This document shows positions 47,915 to 57,804 of a stretch of 64,000 nucleotides of DNA, piece by piece; positions within the stretch are counted from its first letter, which is position 1, and each line of letters opens with the position of its first letter. Origin of the DNA: Thiogranum sp. (lineage in GTDB: Bacteria; Pseudomonadota; Gammaproteobacteria; DSM-19610); the NCBI GenBank assembly GCA_030148775.1, contig JASBST010000029.1:1-64000 (forward strand). The letters run 5' to 3'. Below the pieces are notes generated by a model that was not told the origin of the DNA, searched no databases, and was given only the letters and a program-made list of their open reading frames with translations. The translations under genes were made by a program, and so were the position numbers.

Positions 47915-49624
47915 TCAGTTGCGCAGTTTGCCATGGCGCATGGTTCCACCCAAGGCGGGACTGCCGCTGCCATAGGCGAAGCTGTGGGCCAGATACTCGG
48001 GCGGTTCCTGACCGATCAGCTGATACAAATTGGACAGGTGCAGGCGGAACAGGGCTTCGAAATCGCTCACCGAATCGGCGGGGTTGTAATCGCCGAACCA
48101 CCAGAACCAATCGGAACCTTCGCAGATGGCCAACTGCAACTGCGCGGCCACTGCCTGATCGCCGTCGATATGTCCCTGCGCGAGCGCCCGGTCAAAGGCG
48201 CGTTTGGCGTCACCCAGCATATCCCAACCGCGGTTTTTATCGCGATCGCCGATCCAGGTGGAAAAGCTGCCGTAGACCCAGGAACCGCTGACCATTTGCG
48301 GCAGCTCGCCCAGTTCGACGCCGGCGTCCAGACATTCCGAAAAAGTCGACAGGCGCAACCGGGGGTGACCACTGAGTTTCTCGTACAAGGTGCGCAGAAA
48401 ATAATAACCGTTCTCCGGAAAATGTTCCCACGCGTTTTCACCGTCGAGAATGATCGGCACGGCCAGCTCGCGGCCGGGGTGGTTGGCGGCGATGTTTTCC
48501 AGGTTGTGAATCAGATTGGCCACCGCATCGTCGGCGTGCCAGGTGGAGTAGTTGAAACCGATATCGTCCGACAGATTGTCATCGCGGAAAAAACAAACCA
48601 GCCTGCCTCCGTTGATTTTATAGCCCTTGAGCAGCGCATCCGAGTCACCCGCCCCCTGCTCGCCGGCGCCGGCATGCAGGCTGTTACGCAGCACCGTCTC
48701 GCCGCTGGCCGCCCAGCGAAAGCCCTGCGACTGCAACAACTCCAGGGTAGCCTGGCTGACACCGCCCTCGGCCGGCCAGCAGCCACTGGGCCGGCTGCGG
48801 AAATACTGTTCGAAGACGTTCAGCCCCTCGCGCACGTGCCACAGCACCCGAGCCTCTCCGTCCGGGTACTGTGACAACTCCGGCAGCTCGACATCGGGCA
48901 TGGCTTCGGCCGCGCAGGGAATATCCAGCATCAGCGGGGCGATGGGGTGGGCGTAGGGACTGACCGACAACTCCACCTGGCCGCGCGCGGCAAGGGCGGC
49001 GTAGCGATCGATGATCCCCCCCAGCAGTTCGCCGATCAACACCAGCAACTCGCGTCGATCGTGCAGAGAAAAATTTCTGCCCTGTTCCTGCCAGCGCTGC
49101 ACCCGCAGGTCATTGCGGCGCACCGTTTCGCCGATCCAGCCCAGGTGATACCAGAACAGCAGATCGGCGATGTACTGCTCGCTGATATAAGTCAGATAGT
49201 CGCAGTGACCCAGAAAGGGTTGGGCCATGTCCGCCAACAATTTGAACGGCGCAAAGCGCTCGATCACCCGTTGGCGATTGACCCGCAGACAGGCGTTGAT
49301 CAACTCCATCCGCCGCTCGGGGTGCGACGGCAGCACCGGTGCCACCAGCGCCGCCAGCAGCGGGTCGCGAATGGCTTTGTGATCGCGCAGATAACCGCGT
49401 ACCTGGGCGGCGTAGTCGTCGAGCTGTTCCAGCAGCACCGGGGCGAAGTTGACGACCGCCCGCGCTCCCGGTACTGCCTCGAGATGCGCCGCCATGTCGA
49501 CGTAGTCCTTGATGGCATGGAGGTAGGTCCAGGGCAGCTTGTATTCGCCGCTGATCAGATCGCAGTACTGGGGCTGGTGCATGTGCCAGCACAACACGAC
49601 CCGCAGCGGCGGGCTAGCGGACAT
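47915..49624 (-). CDS. glycoside hydrolase family 57 protein
   Basis: A 569-residue GH57 enzyme, a family of alpha-amylases, amylopullulanases, 4-alpha-glucanotransferases and branching enzymes. The N-terminal HMHQPQY motif and [24 protein letters not shown] (usually containing the second His/Trp element) are present. [20 protein letters not shown] carries the conserved Asp-Gly-Glu-Asn-x-Trp, and [11 protein letters not shown] is a late family element. The GCWPAEG element is the region of the catalytic nucleophile Glu. It starts 11 bases inside the end of glgC. Its precise bond specificity cannot be told; context suggests glycogen or maltodextrin processing. Confidence 0.92.
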   Translation of the reverse strand: MSASPPLRVVLCWHMHQPQYCDLISGEYKLPWTYLHAIKDYVDMAAHLEAVPGARAVVNFAPVLLEQLDDYAAQVRGYLRDHKAIRDPLLAALVAPVLPSHPERRMELINACLRVNRQRVIERFAPFKLLADMAQPFLGHCDYLTYISEQYIADLLFWYHLGWIGETVRRNDLRVQRWQEQGRNFSLHDRRELLVLIGELLGGIIDRYAALAARGQVELSVSPYAHPIAPLMLDIPCAAEAMPDVELPELSQYPDGEARVLWHVREGLNVFEQYFRSRPSGCWPAEGGVSQATLELLQSQGFRWAASGETVLRNSLHAGAGEQGAGDSDALLKGYKINGGRLVCFFRDDNLSDDIGFNYSTWHADDAVANLIHNLENIAANHPGRELAVPIILDGENAWEHFPENGYYFLRTLYEKLSGHPRLRLSTFSECLDAGVELGELPQMVSGSWVYGSFSTWIGDRDKNRGWDMLGDAKRAFDRALAQGHIDGDQAVAAQLQLAICEGSDWFWWFGDYNPADSVSDFEALFRLHLSNLYQLIGQEPPEYLAHSFAYGSGSPALGGTMRHGKLRN

Positions 49625-50882
49625 GGTGCAGCTCCTGCCCCAACATTTCCGGCGTCACCAGTACCACACCGCCGGGGGTCACGTGATAGCGCTGGGTGTC
49701 CTGCTCGAGGTCCTCGCCGATTACAGTGCCGGGCGGCACAATGCAGCCTTTGTCGATTACGGCGTTCTGTATCCGGCAGTGTCGGCCGATACGCACATCG
49801 TGCAGAACCACGGCGTGCTGGAGCAGCGCGTAGGAATTGACCTTCACGTTGGAAAACAACAACGAATGACGCACGGTCGCACCGGAGATCACACATCCGC
49901 CGGATACCATGGAATCCACCGCCGTGCCCCGGCGATCGTCGTTGTCGAAGACGAATTTGGCCGGCGGCATCTGCTCCTGGTAGGTCCAGATGGGCCAGTC
50001 GACGTCATAAAGGTTCAGCTCCGGCGTGACGCCGATGAGCTCCAGGTTCGCGGCCCAGAACGCGTCCACCGTGCCGACGTCGCGCCAATACGCCTGACGG
50101 CCGCTTTGCACGTCGCGGAAAGGATAGGTGAATACCCGATACTGATTGATGATGGCCGGAATAATGTCATGGCCGAAATCATGACCGGAATTCATATTAT
50201 CGGCGTCCTTGATCAGCTGTTCGAACAAAAAACGGGTGTTGAATACATAAATCCCCATGGACGCCAGCGCCAGATCGTCCTTGTCGGGCATCGGTTGCGG
50301 ATGCTCCGGTTTTTCGTTGAATTCGCGTACCCGTCCGTCGGCGTCGGTGGTCATGATGCCGAAAGCGCGCGCCGACTCCAGGTCCACTTCCAGACAGGCC
50401 ACGGTCATGTCGGCGGAATTTTCCACGTGCTGGGCGATCATCGGGCCGTAGTCCATCTTGTAGATGTGGTCGCCGGCCAGAATCAGCACGTACTCGGGGT
50501 TATGGATGCGGATGATATCCAGATTCTGGTAAATGGCATCCGCGGTGCCCGCGTACCAGGACGACTGGATGCGTTGCTGGGCCGGCAGCAATTCGACAAA
50601 TTCGCCGAACTCGCCGCGTAAAAAACCCCAACCACGCTGAATGTGCTGGATCAGGGAGTGCGATTTGTATTGCGTCAAGACACCGACACGACGAATGCCG
50701 GAATTCATGCACTTGGAAAGGGGGAAATCGATGACCCGGAACTTGCCGCCGAAAGGTACCGCCGGCTTGGCGCGCCATAAAGTCAGTTGTTTCAGCCTGG
50801 AACCACGCCCTCCTGCCAGTATCAGTGCCAACGTATCGCGGGTAAGGCGACTGACAAAGCGCGGCGTGGACGCAGAACTCAT
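49614..50882 (-). CDS. glgC: glucose-1-phosphate adenylyltransferase
   Basis: Makes ADP-glucose for glycogen synthesis, the regulated step. It has 422 residues. The nucleotide-binding motif is [17 protein letters not shown], and the ADP-glucose/glucose-1-phosphate site includes [14 protein letters not shown] and [28 protein letters not shown] and a left-handed beta-helix tail ([20 protein letters not shown] type) complete it. AGGGGAG four bases before ATG 50882 is a strong ribosome site. It is the first gene of the leftward glgC-GH57-malQ unit and is divergent from glgB. Confidence 0.97.
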   Translation of the reverse strand: MSSASTPRFVSRLTRDTLALILAGGRGSRLKQLTLWRAKPAVPFGGKFRVIDFPLSKCMNSGIRRVGVLTQYKSHSLIQHIQRGWGFLRGEFGEFVELLPAQQRIQSSWYAGTADAIYQNLDIIRIHNPEYVLILAGDHIYKMDYGPMIAQHVENSADMTVACLEVDLESARAFGIMTTDADGRVREFNEKPEHPQPMPDKDDLALASMGIYVFNTRFLFEQLIKDADNMNSGHDFGHDIIPAIINQYRVFTYPFRDVQSGRQAYWRDVGTVDAFWAANLELIGVTPELNLYDVDWPIWTYQEQMPPAKFVFDNDDRRGTAVDSMVSGGCVISGATVRHSLLFSNVKVNSYALLQHAVVLHDVRIGRHCRIQNAVIDKGCIVPPGTVIGEDLEQDTQRYHVTPGGVVLVTPEMLGQELHHVR

Positions 50883-50988
50883 ACAACTCCCCTGTCGGTG
50901 TGACCCCCGGTCACATTTAGCATACCTGACTTCCTCTAGCGCCGCCTATGTTACCATCATGACAGCAACGTGAAATTTAACATCTTTT

Positions 50989-53214
50989 ATGAATCGAGAC
51001 ATAGCATCTATGAGGACGCGCACAGCGGCTGGCAAAAGCGGCGTTAACGGGCTTGCCGAACCTCTGCGCCGCCTCGTCGAAGCCAGGCACCATGACCCTT
51101 TTCAGGTTCTGGGCTGCCAGCAGGAAAACGGTCGGGGCGTGCTGCGCGCCTTCCTGCCCTACTGCGACGATGTGAGCATTGTCGAGACCGGACAGCGGCT
51201 CGCGCGTGTCGGCGACACCGGTCTGTTCGAGTGGCACGGTGACACTGCCGGCCTGGGGCCGCACTACCGGTTGAGCTGGACCGAGCGCGACGGCAGTCGG
51301 CGCGTCGCCTACGACCCCTATACATTCGCGCCGCTCATCGGCGATCTGGACCTGCACCTGTTTGGTGAAGGCAGGCATCTGCACGCCTGGCGGGTCTTCG
51401 GCGCCCATCCGTGCACCGTCGACACTATCGCCGGCACCCGCTTTGCCGTATGGGCACCGGGCGCAGAGCGCGTCAGCGTCGTGGGCGACTGGAACCACTG
51501 GGACGGACGCCGTCACCCCATGCGGGTGCGCGGCAGCAGTGGCGTATGGGAATTGTTCATACCGGGCGTCGACGCCCATACCCTGTACAAATTCGAAATC
51601 CGTAATCGTCACCATGGAACGGTGCACGTCAAGACCGATCCCTACGGCCAGGGTTTCGAGATGCGCCCGGGCACCGCCTCGACAGTCCAGCCGAAAACCG
51701 ATTACGACTGGGGCGACGACGCCTGGATGCAGGCGCGGGCGCAGCGCAACTGGCTGCACGCGCCGATGTCGATCTACGAGGTACACCTGGGGTCCTGGCA
51801 ACGCGACGCGCAGGGCGGCTTCATCAACTATCGCACGCAGGCCGAATGGCTGGTCAACTATCTGCGCGAAACCGGCTTCACGCACATCGAACTGCTGCCG
51901 ATCACCGAACACCCGCTCGACGCCTCTTGGGGATACCAGACCACCGGCTATTTCGCGCCCACCAGCCGTTTCGGCAGCCCGGACGACTTCCGCTATCTGG
52001 TCGACCACTGCCATCGCAACGGCATCGGCGTTATTCTCGACTGGGCCCCCGGGCACTTTCCCAAAGACGCGTTCGCGCTGGCGCGCTTCGACGGCACGCC
52101 GCTTTACGAACACGAAGACCCGCGTCGCGGCGAACACCGCGACTGGGGCACCTTGATCTTCAACTACGGCCGCAACGAGGTGCGTAATTTTCTCATCTCC
52201 AGTGCCATGTACTGGCTGGAGGAAATGCATCTCGACGGACTGCGCGTGGACGCGGTCGCCTCGATGCTGTACCTGGACTATTCGCGCGATCCGGGCGATT
52301 GGATGCCCAACGAATACGGCGGCAGGGAGAACCTGGAGGCCATCCACTTTCTGCGTCACCTGAATCAGGTAACCCACGCCGAGCAGCCCGGCAGCCTGAT
52401 CATCGCCGAGGAATCCACCGCCTGGCCGCAGGTAACACGACCGGTCGATGGCGGCGGTCTGGGTTTCAGCATGAAATGGAATATGGGCTGGATGCACGAC
52501 ACGCTCGACTACATGAGCAAAGAGCCGGTACACAGGAAATTTCATCACCACGAACTCACTTTTGGCCTGTTGTATGCGTTTCACGAAAACTTCGTGCTGC
52601 CCTTCTCCCATGACGAAGTGGTGCACGGCAAAGGTTCGATGCTTGACAAAATGCCAGGCGATTCGTGGCAACGCTTTGCCAATCTGCGTCTGCTGTATAC
52701 CTTCATGTTCACCTACCCCGGCAAAAAGCTGTTGTTCATGGGCAGTGAATTCGGTCAGTACGCCGAGTGGAATTTCGACGCAGCGCTGGACTGGAACCTG
52801 CTGAAACAGGAACGTCATGCCGGATTGAAACACCTGGTGCACGACCTCAACCATTTGTACCGCGAGCAGGCGGCGCTGCATTACCACGATTTTCAGGCCC
52901 AGGGATTCCATTGGATCGATTGCGACGATGCCGACCAGTCGATATTGAGCTACTACCGGCAGGGTAAGAACAGGATCGCCTTGGTGGTGCTGAATTTCAC
53001 CCCGGTCCCGCGCAACGGCTTTCGCCTGGGCGTGCCGCAAGCGGGCGAATACCGTCTGTGCCTGAACTCCGACTCGAGTTACTACAGCGGCAGCAACATG
53101 CCGGTCTGGGCGCAGCACCGCGCCGAGGCGGTAAGCTGGATGAAACAAAGCCATTCGCTGGTCATCGACCTGCCGCCCCTGGCCGGTCTGATTCTGCTGA
53201 AGACGGCGGATTGA
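50989..53214 (+). CDS. glgB: 1,4-alpha-glucan branching enzyme (GH13)
   Basis: Introduces alpha-1,6 branches into glycogen. It has up to 741 residues; ATG 50989 and ATG 51010 are both possible starts and neither has a strong ribosome site. There are two N-terminal CBM48-type modules (about 30-230, with [20 protein letters not shown]). The GH13 barrel motifs are [13 protein letters not shown], nucleophile Asp in [17 protein letters not shown], acid Glu in [10 protein letters not shown], and [16 protein letters not shown]-terminal beta domain ends the protein. It is divergent from glgC, so one intergenic region may control both. Confidence 0.96.
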   Translation: MNRDIASMRTRTAAGKSGVNGLAEPLRRLVEARHHDPFQVLGCQQENGRGVLRAFLPYCDDVSIVETGQRLARVGDTGLFEWHGDTAGLGPHYRLSWTERDGSRRVAYDPYTFAPLIGDLDLHLFGEGRHLHAWRVFGAHPCTVDTIAGTRFAVWAPGAERVSVVGDWNHWDGRRHPMRVRGSSGVWELFIPGVDAHTLYKFEIRNRHHGTVHVKTDPYGQGFEMRPGTASTVQPKTDYDWGDDAWMQARAQRNWLHAPMSIYEVHLGSWQRDAQGGFINYRTQAEWLVNYLRETGFTHIELLPITEHPLDASWGYQTTGYFAPTSRFGSPDDFRYLVDHCHRNGIGVILDWAPGHFPKDAFALARFDGTPLYEHEDPRRGEHRDWGTLIFNYGRNEVRNFLISSAMYWLEEMHLDGLRVDAVASMLYLDYSRDPGDWMPNEYGGRENLEAIHFLRHLNQVTHAEQPGSLIIAEESTAWPQVTRPVDGGGLGFSMKWNMGWMHDTLDYMSKEPVHRKFHHHELTFGLLYAFHENFVLPFSHDEVVHGKGSMLDKMPGDSWQRFANLRLLYTFMFTYPGKKLLFMGSEFGQYAEWNFDAALDWNLLKQERHAGLKHLVHDLNHLYREQAALHYHDFQAQGFHWIDCDDADQSILSYYRQGKNRIALVVLNFTPVPRNGFRLGVPQAGEYRLCLNSDSSYYSGSNMPVWAQHRAEAVSWMKQSHSLVIDLPPLAGLILLKTAD

Positions 53215-53288
53215 CTTGATTTAATCGGCGCCCGCGCCTATTACTCTCTTAAGCGGATAAGATCTTTTCTTTCCGCCCGGAGGTGTCC

Positions 53289-54077
53289 GTGGTTCAAATC
53301 CGTGAACCCGCCGTGGCCGGGCTGTTTTATCCCGCGCAGCCGCGGCAATTGCGCCAGCAGATTACTTCGTTTTTGCGCGCCGCCCCGGACGGCGGCGAAC
53401 GACCGCAAGCCTTGGTGGTACCCCACGCCGGGTATATCTATTCAGGTCCGATAGCCGCCAGCGCCTACCGCCTGGTGCAGAAACTGCGCGGCGAAATCAC
53501 CCGCGTGGTATTGCTGGGACCGGCGCACCGCGTGGCCTTCGACGGCGTGGCGGCCAGCGCCATGAGTCACTTTTCCACGCCCTTGGGGCAGGTGGAAATC
53601 GACGCCGAGGCGCTGGAGAGGTTGCGCCCACTGCACCAGCTGCGCGTTTTTGACGCCGCGCACCGCGACGAGCACAGCCTCGAAGTCCAGCTGCCTTTCC
53701 TGCAGGTCCTGTTCGGCGAAGACTTCCGGCTGGTCCCGCTGCTGGTCGGCGACGCCGACGGCGAGACGGTACGCGAAGTCATCGAGGCCGTCTGGGGCGG
53801 CGCCGAAACCCTGCTACTGGTCAGCTCCGACCTCAGCCACTACCACGACTACCGCAGCGCCCAACGGCTCGACAGTGCGACTTCGCGCGCGATTGAGCGC
53901 CTCGATCCGACGGCGCTCGGCCCCGGACACGCCTGCGGCCACAATCCGTTGAGCGGGCTGCTGCTCGCCGCGCGCCGGCGGCGGCTGCGGGCCGTCACGC
54001 TGGACCTGCGCAATTCCGGCGACACCGCCGGCAACCGCGACCGGGTCGTCGGTTACGGTGCTTATGCGTTTATCTGA
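53289..54077 (+). CDS. amrB: MEMO family protein (AmmeMemoRadiSam system protein B)
   Basis: A 262-residue protein of the MEMO1 family, related to class III extradiol dioxygenases. The GTG at 53289 is chosen because GGAGG ends five bases before it; a GTG at 53283 overlaps that site. Conserved metal-site residues are in VVPHAGYIYSGPIAA, LLGPAHRVAFDGVAAS, DEHSLEVQLPFLQ and LVSSDLSHYHDY (His and Asp residues). Human MEMO1 has been reported to bind iron or copper; the bacterial role is unknown. It overlaps an AMMECR1 gene, which is the usual partner. The third radical-SAM member of the set is not in this window. Confidence 0.9.
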   Translation: MVQIREPAVAGLFYPAQPRQLRQQITSFLRAAPDGGERPQALVVPHAGYIYSGPIAASAYRLVQKLRGEITRVVLLGPAHRVAFDGVAASAMSHFSTPLGQVEIDAEALERLRPLHQLRVFDAAHRDEHSLEVQLPFLQVLFGEDFRLVPLLVGDADGETVREVIEAVWGGAETLLLVSSDLSHYHDYRSAQRLDSATSRAIERLDPTALGPGHACGHNPLSGLLLAARRRRLRAVTLDLRNSGDTAGNRDRVVGYGAYAFI

Positions 54078-54645
54078 AAGCCAACGCGGCGTGCTGCTGG
54101 AGGCGGCGCGTCGCGCCATCCAATACGGTCTGGAGCATGGCGCCCCGATGCTGCCCGAGGTGCAGGACCACCCCTCGCTCGCCGGCGGCGGCGCCAGTTT
54201 CGTCACCCTGCGCTACCGCCAGCGGCTGCGCTGCTGCATCGGCAGCCTCGAGGCAACCCGGCCGCTGCTGCTCGACGTCGCCGCCAACGCCTACGCGGCG
54301 GCGTTCAAGGACCCGCGTTTTCCGCCCTTGCAAGTGCAAGAAACGACACACCTGCGGGTCGGTGTATCGGTCTTGTCGGCGCCGCAGCGGCTGCGCTTCC
54401 GCGACCAGCGGGAACTGCTGGCGCAACTGCGCCCCGGTTTAGACGGTTTGATCCTGGATGAACACGGCCATCGCGGCACCTTCCTGCCCGCCGTCTGGGA
54501 TCAGCTGACCGAAGCCGAGGAATTTCTGGCGCAACTCAAGCTGAAAGCCGGCCTGAGCGGCGATTACTGGTCCGATACGGTGAAAATCTGGCGTTATACC
54601 ACCGACAGTTTCGAGGCCGACCAGACGCCGTCTCAGCGCGGCTGA
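54064..54645 (+). CDS. amrA: AMMECR1 domain protein (AmmeMemoRadiSam system protein A)
   Basis: A 193-residue AMMECR1-domain protein of unknown biochemical role. The signature is the LRCCIGSLE element in YRQRLRCCIGSLEATRPLL (usually LRGCIG), followed by AFKDPRFPPLQ and the VSVLSAPQRL strand. GLILDEHGHRGTFLPAVWDQL and LKLKAGLSGDYW are also conserved. ATG 54064 is used; GTG 54058 is the alternative. It overlaps the MEMO gene by 14 bases. It is convergent with, and overlaps the stop of, the pentapeptide-repeat gene by 13 bases. Confidence 0.9.
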   Translation: MRLSESQRGVLLEAARRAIQYGLEHGAPMLPEVQDHPSLAGGGASFVTLRYRQRLRCCIGSLEATRPLLLDVAANAYAAAFKDPRFPPLQVQETTHLRVGVSVLSAPQRLRFRDQRELLAQLRPGLDGLILDEHGHRGTFLPAVWDQLTEAEEFLAQLKLKAGLSGDYWSDTVKIWRYTTDSFEADQTPSQRG

Positions 54646-55538
54646 TTGCAACCGCCGACAGACCCGGCCAGACAGGGGCGATGGTCGACCCAGATGGCAT
54701 GACTGAGATCGGCACCGGTGAGATCGGCGCCCTCCAGACGTGCGTCGCTCAGGTTCGCGTAGGCCAGGTTGGCGTAATTGAGGTGGGCAAAACGCAAGTC
54801 GGCGCCGTGCGCCGCGACACCGACCAGACGCGCATGGCTGAGATCGACATTGCGCAGGCGCCCGCCATTGAGCGATGCATATTGGAGGTCGACACCGGTC
54901 ATGGTGGCACCGCTGAGATCGGCGGCATCCAGACGGACATTACGCAAATTGGCGCCGACCAGATCGGCACTGGGATATTGCTGGCCGATCAGATTACAAC
55001 CGTTCCAATTGACCCCCGGTCTGGCGCCTGCCTCGCAATCGGGTGGCACCGGCGGCGGTTGCACACGGTTTAGTAGATAACTGAGTCCCAGGCCCGCGAT
55101 CACCAGCGCCGCGAGCGTCAACGGATAGCGGTACAGTCCCTGGTTGCGCTGTTTCGCCTGCGCCGCCGCGGCGCGCAGCTCCCGGTAGCACAGCGCATCC
55201 GCCTCTTCGCCGCGGCGACGGTCCTTGCCACTGCGTCGGTTGCGGATCTGCGGCGACGGTGGCGCCTGCTGGTCGCGCCGATCGCGTGGCTGGCGCTCGT
55301 CGGCGCGCATTCGCGCCATGAGCAGTTTTTGCAGGTTCTCTTCGGTCGGGGGTAATGTCATAACCTCGGGAACGAGTTCGGCATGGTGCGCCAGCGGCGC
55401 CCAGTCGCCGCCTTCCGGGCACACCTCGTCGTGGGCACGGATTCGGCCCAGCAGAATATAGCGACTGATCTGCCTGTCGGGGTAAGGTCCTCTAACCACC
55501 CCGTCACGTCGCGTGTACCACAATGTGCGTCGTTGCAT
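54633..55538 (-). CDS. membrane protein with GYF_2-like N-terminus and pentapeptide repeats
   Basis: A protein of about 301 residues with an unusual domain order. Residues 1-60 (LWYTRRDGVVRGPYPDRQIS, ending DWAPLAHHAEL) match the GYF_2/DUF4339 pattern of WY-x-GPY and a final W-x-P. An Arg-rich linker of about 70 residues follows, then one membrane segment near 140-157 (LTLAALVIAGLGLSYLL). The C-terminal part from about 190 is a pentapeptide-repeat domain, A(D/N)LxX, with roughly 19 repeats (ADLSGATMTGVDLQYASLNG), ending with a Cys-containing cap. ATG 55538 is used; a TTG 12 bases upstream is possible. The repeats would be periplasmic. Function unknown. Confidence 0.8.
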   Translation of the reverse strand: MQRRTLWYTRRDGVVRGPYPDRQISRYILLGRIRAHDEVCPEGGDWAPLAHHAELVPEVMTLPPTEENLQKLLMARMRADERQPRDRRDQQAPPSPQIRNRRSGKDRRRGEEADALCYRELRAAAAQAKQRNQGLYRYPLTLAALVIAGLGLSYLLNRVQPPPVPPDCEAGARPGVNWNGCNLIGQQYPSADLVGANLRNVRLDAADLSGATMTGVDLQYASLNGGRLRNVDLSHARLVGVAAHGADLRFAHLNYANLAYANLSDARLEGADLTGADLSHAIWVDHRPCLAGSVGGCNQPR

Positions 55539-55639
55539 AGCCGCTTCCAAAAATCATTCCGTCACAGGCCCGTCGGCGTTCACATCAGCCGCCAAATCCT
55601 GCAGTATAGAGAGCCGTTACCATCCGATCCGGCGACTTT

Positions 55640-57097
55640 ATGGAACCCTCAGGCCCCACTTCGGGCGCACCCCCGGCGCTGCCCAGGACGACAGTCCAGG
55701 CGCCGCCGCCGTGGCAGGTCGGACAGCTGCTGCAGGCCAATGTGGTGGAAAACAGCGCCGGCAGAATTCTGCTTGCCTTAGGTCATCGGCAGCTCAGCGC
55801 CGAGTCTTCACTGCCGTTCAAGGCCGGAGAGGTTTTGACCCTGGAAGTCCGCACTCTGGGTGCCCGGCCGGTGCTGAAAGTGATCGCGGCGCTGCAGGAA
55901 AGCGCGACCGCCCAGGCCATCCGCAATCTGTTGCCGCGCTATGGCGCCAGCACGCCGCTGCTGGCCAACCTGCCACGCCTGGTGCAGACACCGACCGCTG
56001 GCGTGCCACCCGCGCTACAGGCCAGCGTGGCCGCGCTGTTGCGGGTATTGCCGGATCGGCAAACGGTGTCCCAACCCCGGGGGCTGCGCGCCGCCATCGA
56101 GCGTTCGGGCAGTTTTCTGGAGCAGAATCTGCTTTTGAACCCGGCGCAAACACCGCGCCCGGCGGTCATCGAGAGCGATTTCAAGGCGGCGCTGCTACGC
56201 TTGCAGGCCCTGCTGCGAGCTCTGCCGGCCACGCCGCCCACCAGCAACCCGCGCCCCGCGGCACCGCTGCCCGACAAGGCGCCTCCCACGCCGCCGCAGG
56301 CCCCGACCGGTGCCACGGCCGACCCCGCCTCCCGTTCATCTCCCCCCCCGGCCGCCGCCACCGCCGAGTACCAGGCCGCAAAAGCCGCGCCGCTGCTGTC
56401 ACAGGCGCTGCAGCGCGTCCTGCGACAGGCGGCGAACGTCGGCACCGGGGCGCCGCGCGCGGCGACAGGCCCGGCGTCGGCAATCGCTACCGGGGCCGGG
56501 GCCGCCGGCGCTCCCGCCAACCCGAACGCACCCGTGCCGACGCCGCCTCCGCCGCTGCCCGGCACAACGCCCACCGCGCAGCCGGCGGTAGCGGCGACAC
56601 TCGATCCGGCCGCCGGCCTGAGCCGGCTGCGACTCGATCTGCTGCAACAGACCGACGCGGCGCTGGCACGGATTCATCTCAATCAGCTCGCCAGTCTGCC
56701 ACGTGAAGGCGACCACCGGCTGATGGAATGGTTGTTCGACCTGCCGCTGCGACGCGGCGAAGAGATCGACCTTTGGTCGGCCCGCTTACGCCGCGACAGC
56801 GAACAGGATCGGCGCAACGACGAGCACGCGGCACCGAACTGGTCAATACAATTGGCGTTCGATTTACCCGGCCTCGGCCCCATGCAGGCGCAGATCAACC
56901 TGCATGGGGAGCGCGTTTCCACTCATTTGCGCACCAGTCGACGCGAGACGTTGCCGCTGCTGCGGGCACATCTGCACGAATTGCGCGATTCACTGCTGGC
57001 GGCGGGATTGCAGGTCGGGGAAGTCGACTGTCGTCCCGGACAGCTCGATGACGAGCCGACAGTACCGCCCGGCCCTTTGATAGACGAAAAAGCATGA
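55640..57097 (+). CDS. fliK: FliK-like flagellar hook-length control protein
   Basis: A 485-residue protein with the architecture of FliK family members: an ordered N-terminal stretch (WQVGQLLQANVVENSAGRIL), a long Pro/Ala-rich middle (about 200-320), and a compact C-terminal domain. The last 150 residues (GDHRLMEWLFDLPLRRGEEI, QLAFDLPGLGPMQAQINLHG, HLHELRDSLLAAGLQVGEVD) match the Flg_hook (FliK C-terminal) domain. It controls hook length and export switching through FlhB. The next gene encodes an FlhB-like fragment, which fits. Low-complexity regions make exact boundaries uncertain. Confidence 0.85.
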   Translation: MEPSGPTSGAPPALPRTTVQAPPPWQVGQLLQANVVENSAGRILLALGHRQLSAESSLPFKAGEVLTLEVRTLGARPVLKVIAALQESATAQAIRNLLPRYGASTPLLANLPRLVQTPTAGVPPALQASVAALLRVLPDRQTVSQPRGLRAAIERSGSFLEQNLLLNPAQTPRPAVIESDFKAALLRLQALLRALPATPPTSNPRPAAPLPDKAPPTPPQAPTGATADPASRSSPPPAAATAEYQAAKAAPLLSQALQRVLRQAANVGTGAPRAATGPASAIATGAGAAGAPANPNAPVPTPPPPLPGTTPTAQPAVAATLDPAAGLSRLRLDLLQQTDAALARIHLNQLASLPREGDHRLMEWLFDLPLRRGEEIDLWSARLRRDSEQDRRNDEHAAPNWSIQLAFDLPGLGPMQAQINLHGERVSTHLRTSRRETLPLLRAHLHELRDSLLAAGLQVGEVDCRPGQLDDEPTVPPGPLIDEKA

Positions 57098-57375
57098 ACC
57101 CAAACAAGTCACATACCACCACCCTGGCGGTGGCCTTGCAATACGATGGCGAGAACGCGCCGCGGGTTACCGCCAGTGGCCGCAACCAGGTGGCCGAAGA
57201 AATCGTCCGGCTGGCACGCGAGCACGACATACCGTTGCAGGAAAACGAGCCGCTGGCGGGTCTGCTGGCCAAAGTTGAGTTGGGCGAAGAAATCCCCACG
57301 GCGCTATATCTCGCGGTGGCTCAGGTTATCGCCTTCGCTTATCAGTTGTCGGGGAAAATGCCGCCGGAAACCTGA
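57094..57375 (+). CDS. FlhB-like C-terminal domain protein (FhlB)
   Basis: A 93-residue stand-alone homologue of the cytoplasmic C-terminal domain of FlhB/YscU. It aligns with that domain through ALQYDGENAPRVTASGRNQVAEEI and the helix REHDIPLQENEPLAGLLAKVELGEEIP. The autocleavage NPTH motif of full-length FlhB is absent, as is usual in these short paralogues, which can partly replace the FlhB C-terminus. It overlaps the fliK stop by four bases, so the pair is co-translated and is likely involved in substrate switching during flagellar export. Confidence 0.88.
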   Translation: MNPNKSHTTTLAVALQYDGENAPRVTASGRNQVAEEIVRLAREHDIPLQENEPLAGLLAKVELGEEIPTALYLAVAQVIAFAYQLSGKMPPET

Positions 57376-57399
57376 AAGGGCGCCAAGCCGCTCGGTGGC

Positions 57400-57795
57400 T
57401 CAGGAAGCACGCTGCATCATTATCAACAGCTCGGCTTCGCCGCGGGTAAGACCGCAGGTTTCCATCAGCTCGTCGATATCGGCGCCGTGGGTGACCAACT
57501 GGTTGGCCTGCGAGTACGGGCGCTCGACCGCCACTCTCATATCCTGTCGATTCTGGCGCTCCATGACCCGCTGTACCTGCTGTTCGAGCCTGACCACATG
57601 TTCGCCGGCGCCGATCGACGCGCTGCACAAGGCGCCGATCTCCTGCTACAGCTGTTGCAACCGCTCGCGCATGTTGCGGGCATCGTAAGCCAACTCGGCC
57701 GCCGACCGCCGCGTACAACGCAACAGATAGCCCTGGTAACCCGTTCCCAGCAGGAGGGCCAGTGCACATACGCTAATCAGCAGTGTCATGATCAT
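57400..57795 (-). pseudogene. DUF2802 family protein interrupted by in-frame TAG at 57646-57648
   Basis: A 131-codon gene of the DUF2802 family found at the end of chemotaxis operons. ATG 57795 has GAGG seven bases upstream. The N-terminal membrane helix (about residues 5-18) and a coiled-coil stretch (AYDARNMRERLQQL) run straight into TAG at codon 50. The same frame continues with QEIGALCSASIGAGEHVVRLE and RPYSQANQLVTHGADIDELM. The C-terminal CGLTRGEAELLIMM helix-turn-helix-like motif, diagnostic for the family, is intact. Gln (CAG) is the natural residue here given LQQL-x-QEIG. A TTG or GTG restart inside would lose the membrane anchor. Confidence 0.75.
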
Positions 57796-57804
57796 CCCGA
57801 TACC

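Noticed and set aside
50977-53154. 725-codon open frame on the minus strand
   Set aside because: It is the antisense shadow of glgB, caused by high GC and codon bias; no start context, no domain.
55513-56706. 397-codon plus-strand frame over fliK
   Set aside because: Alternative frame of the Pro/Ala-rich fliK middle; composition artefact.
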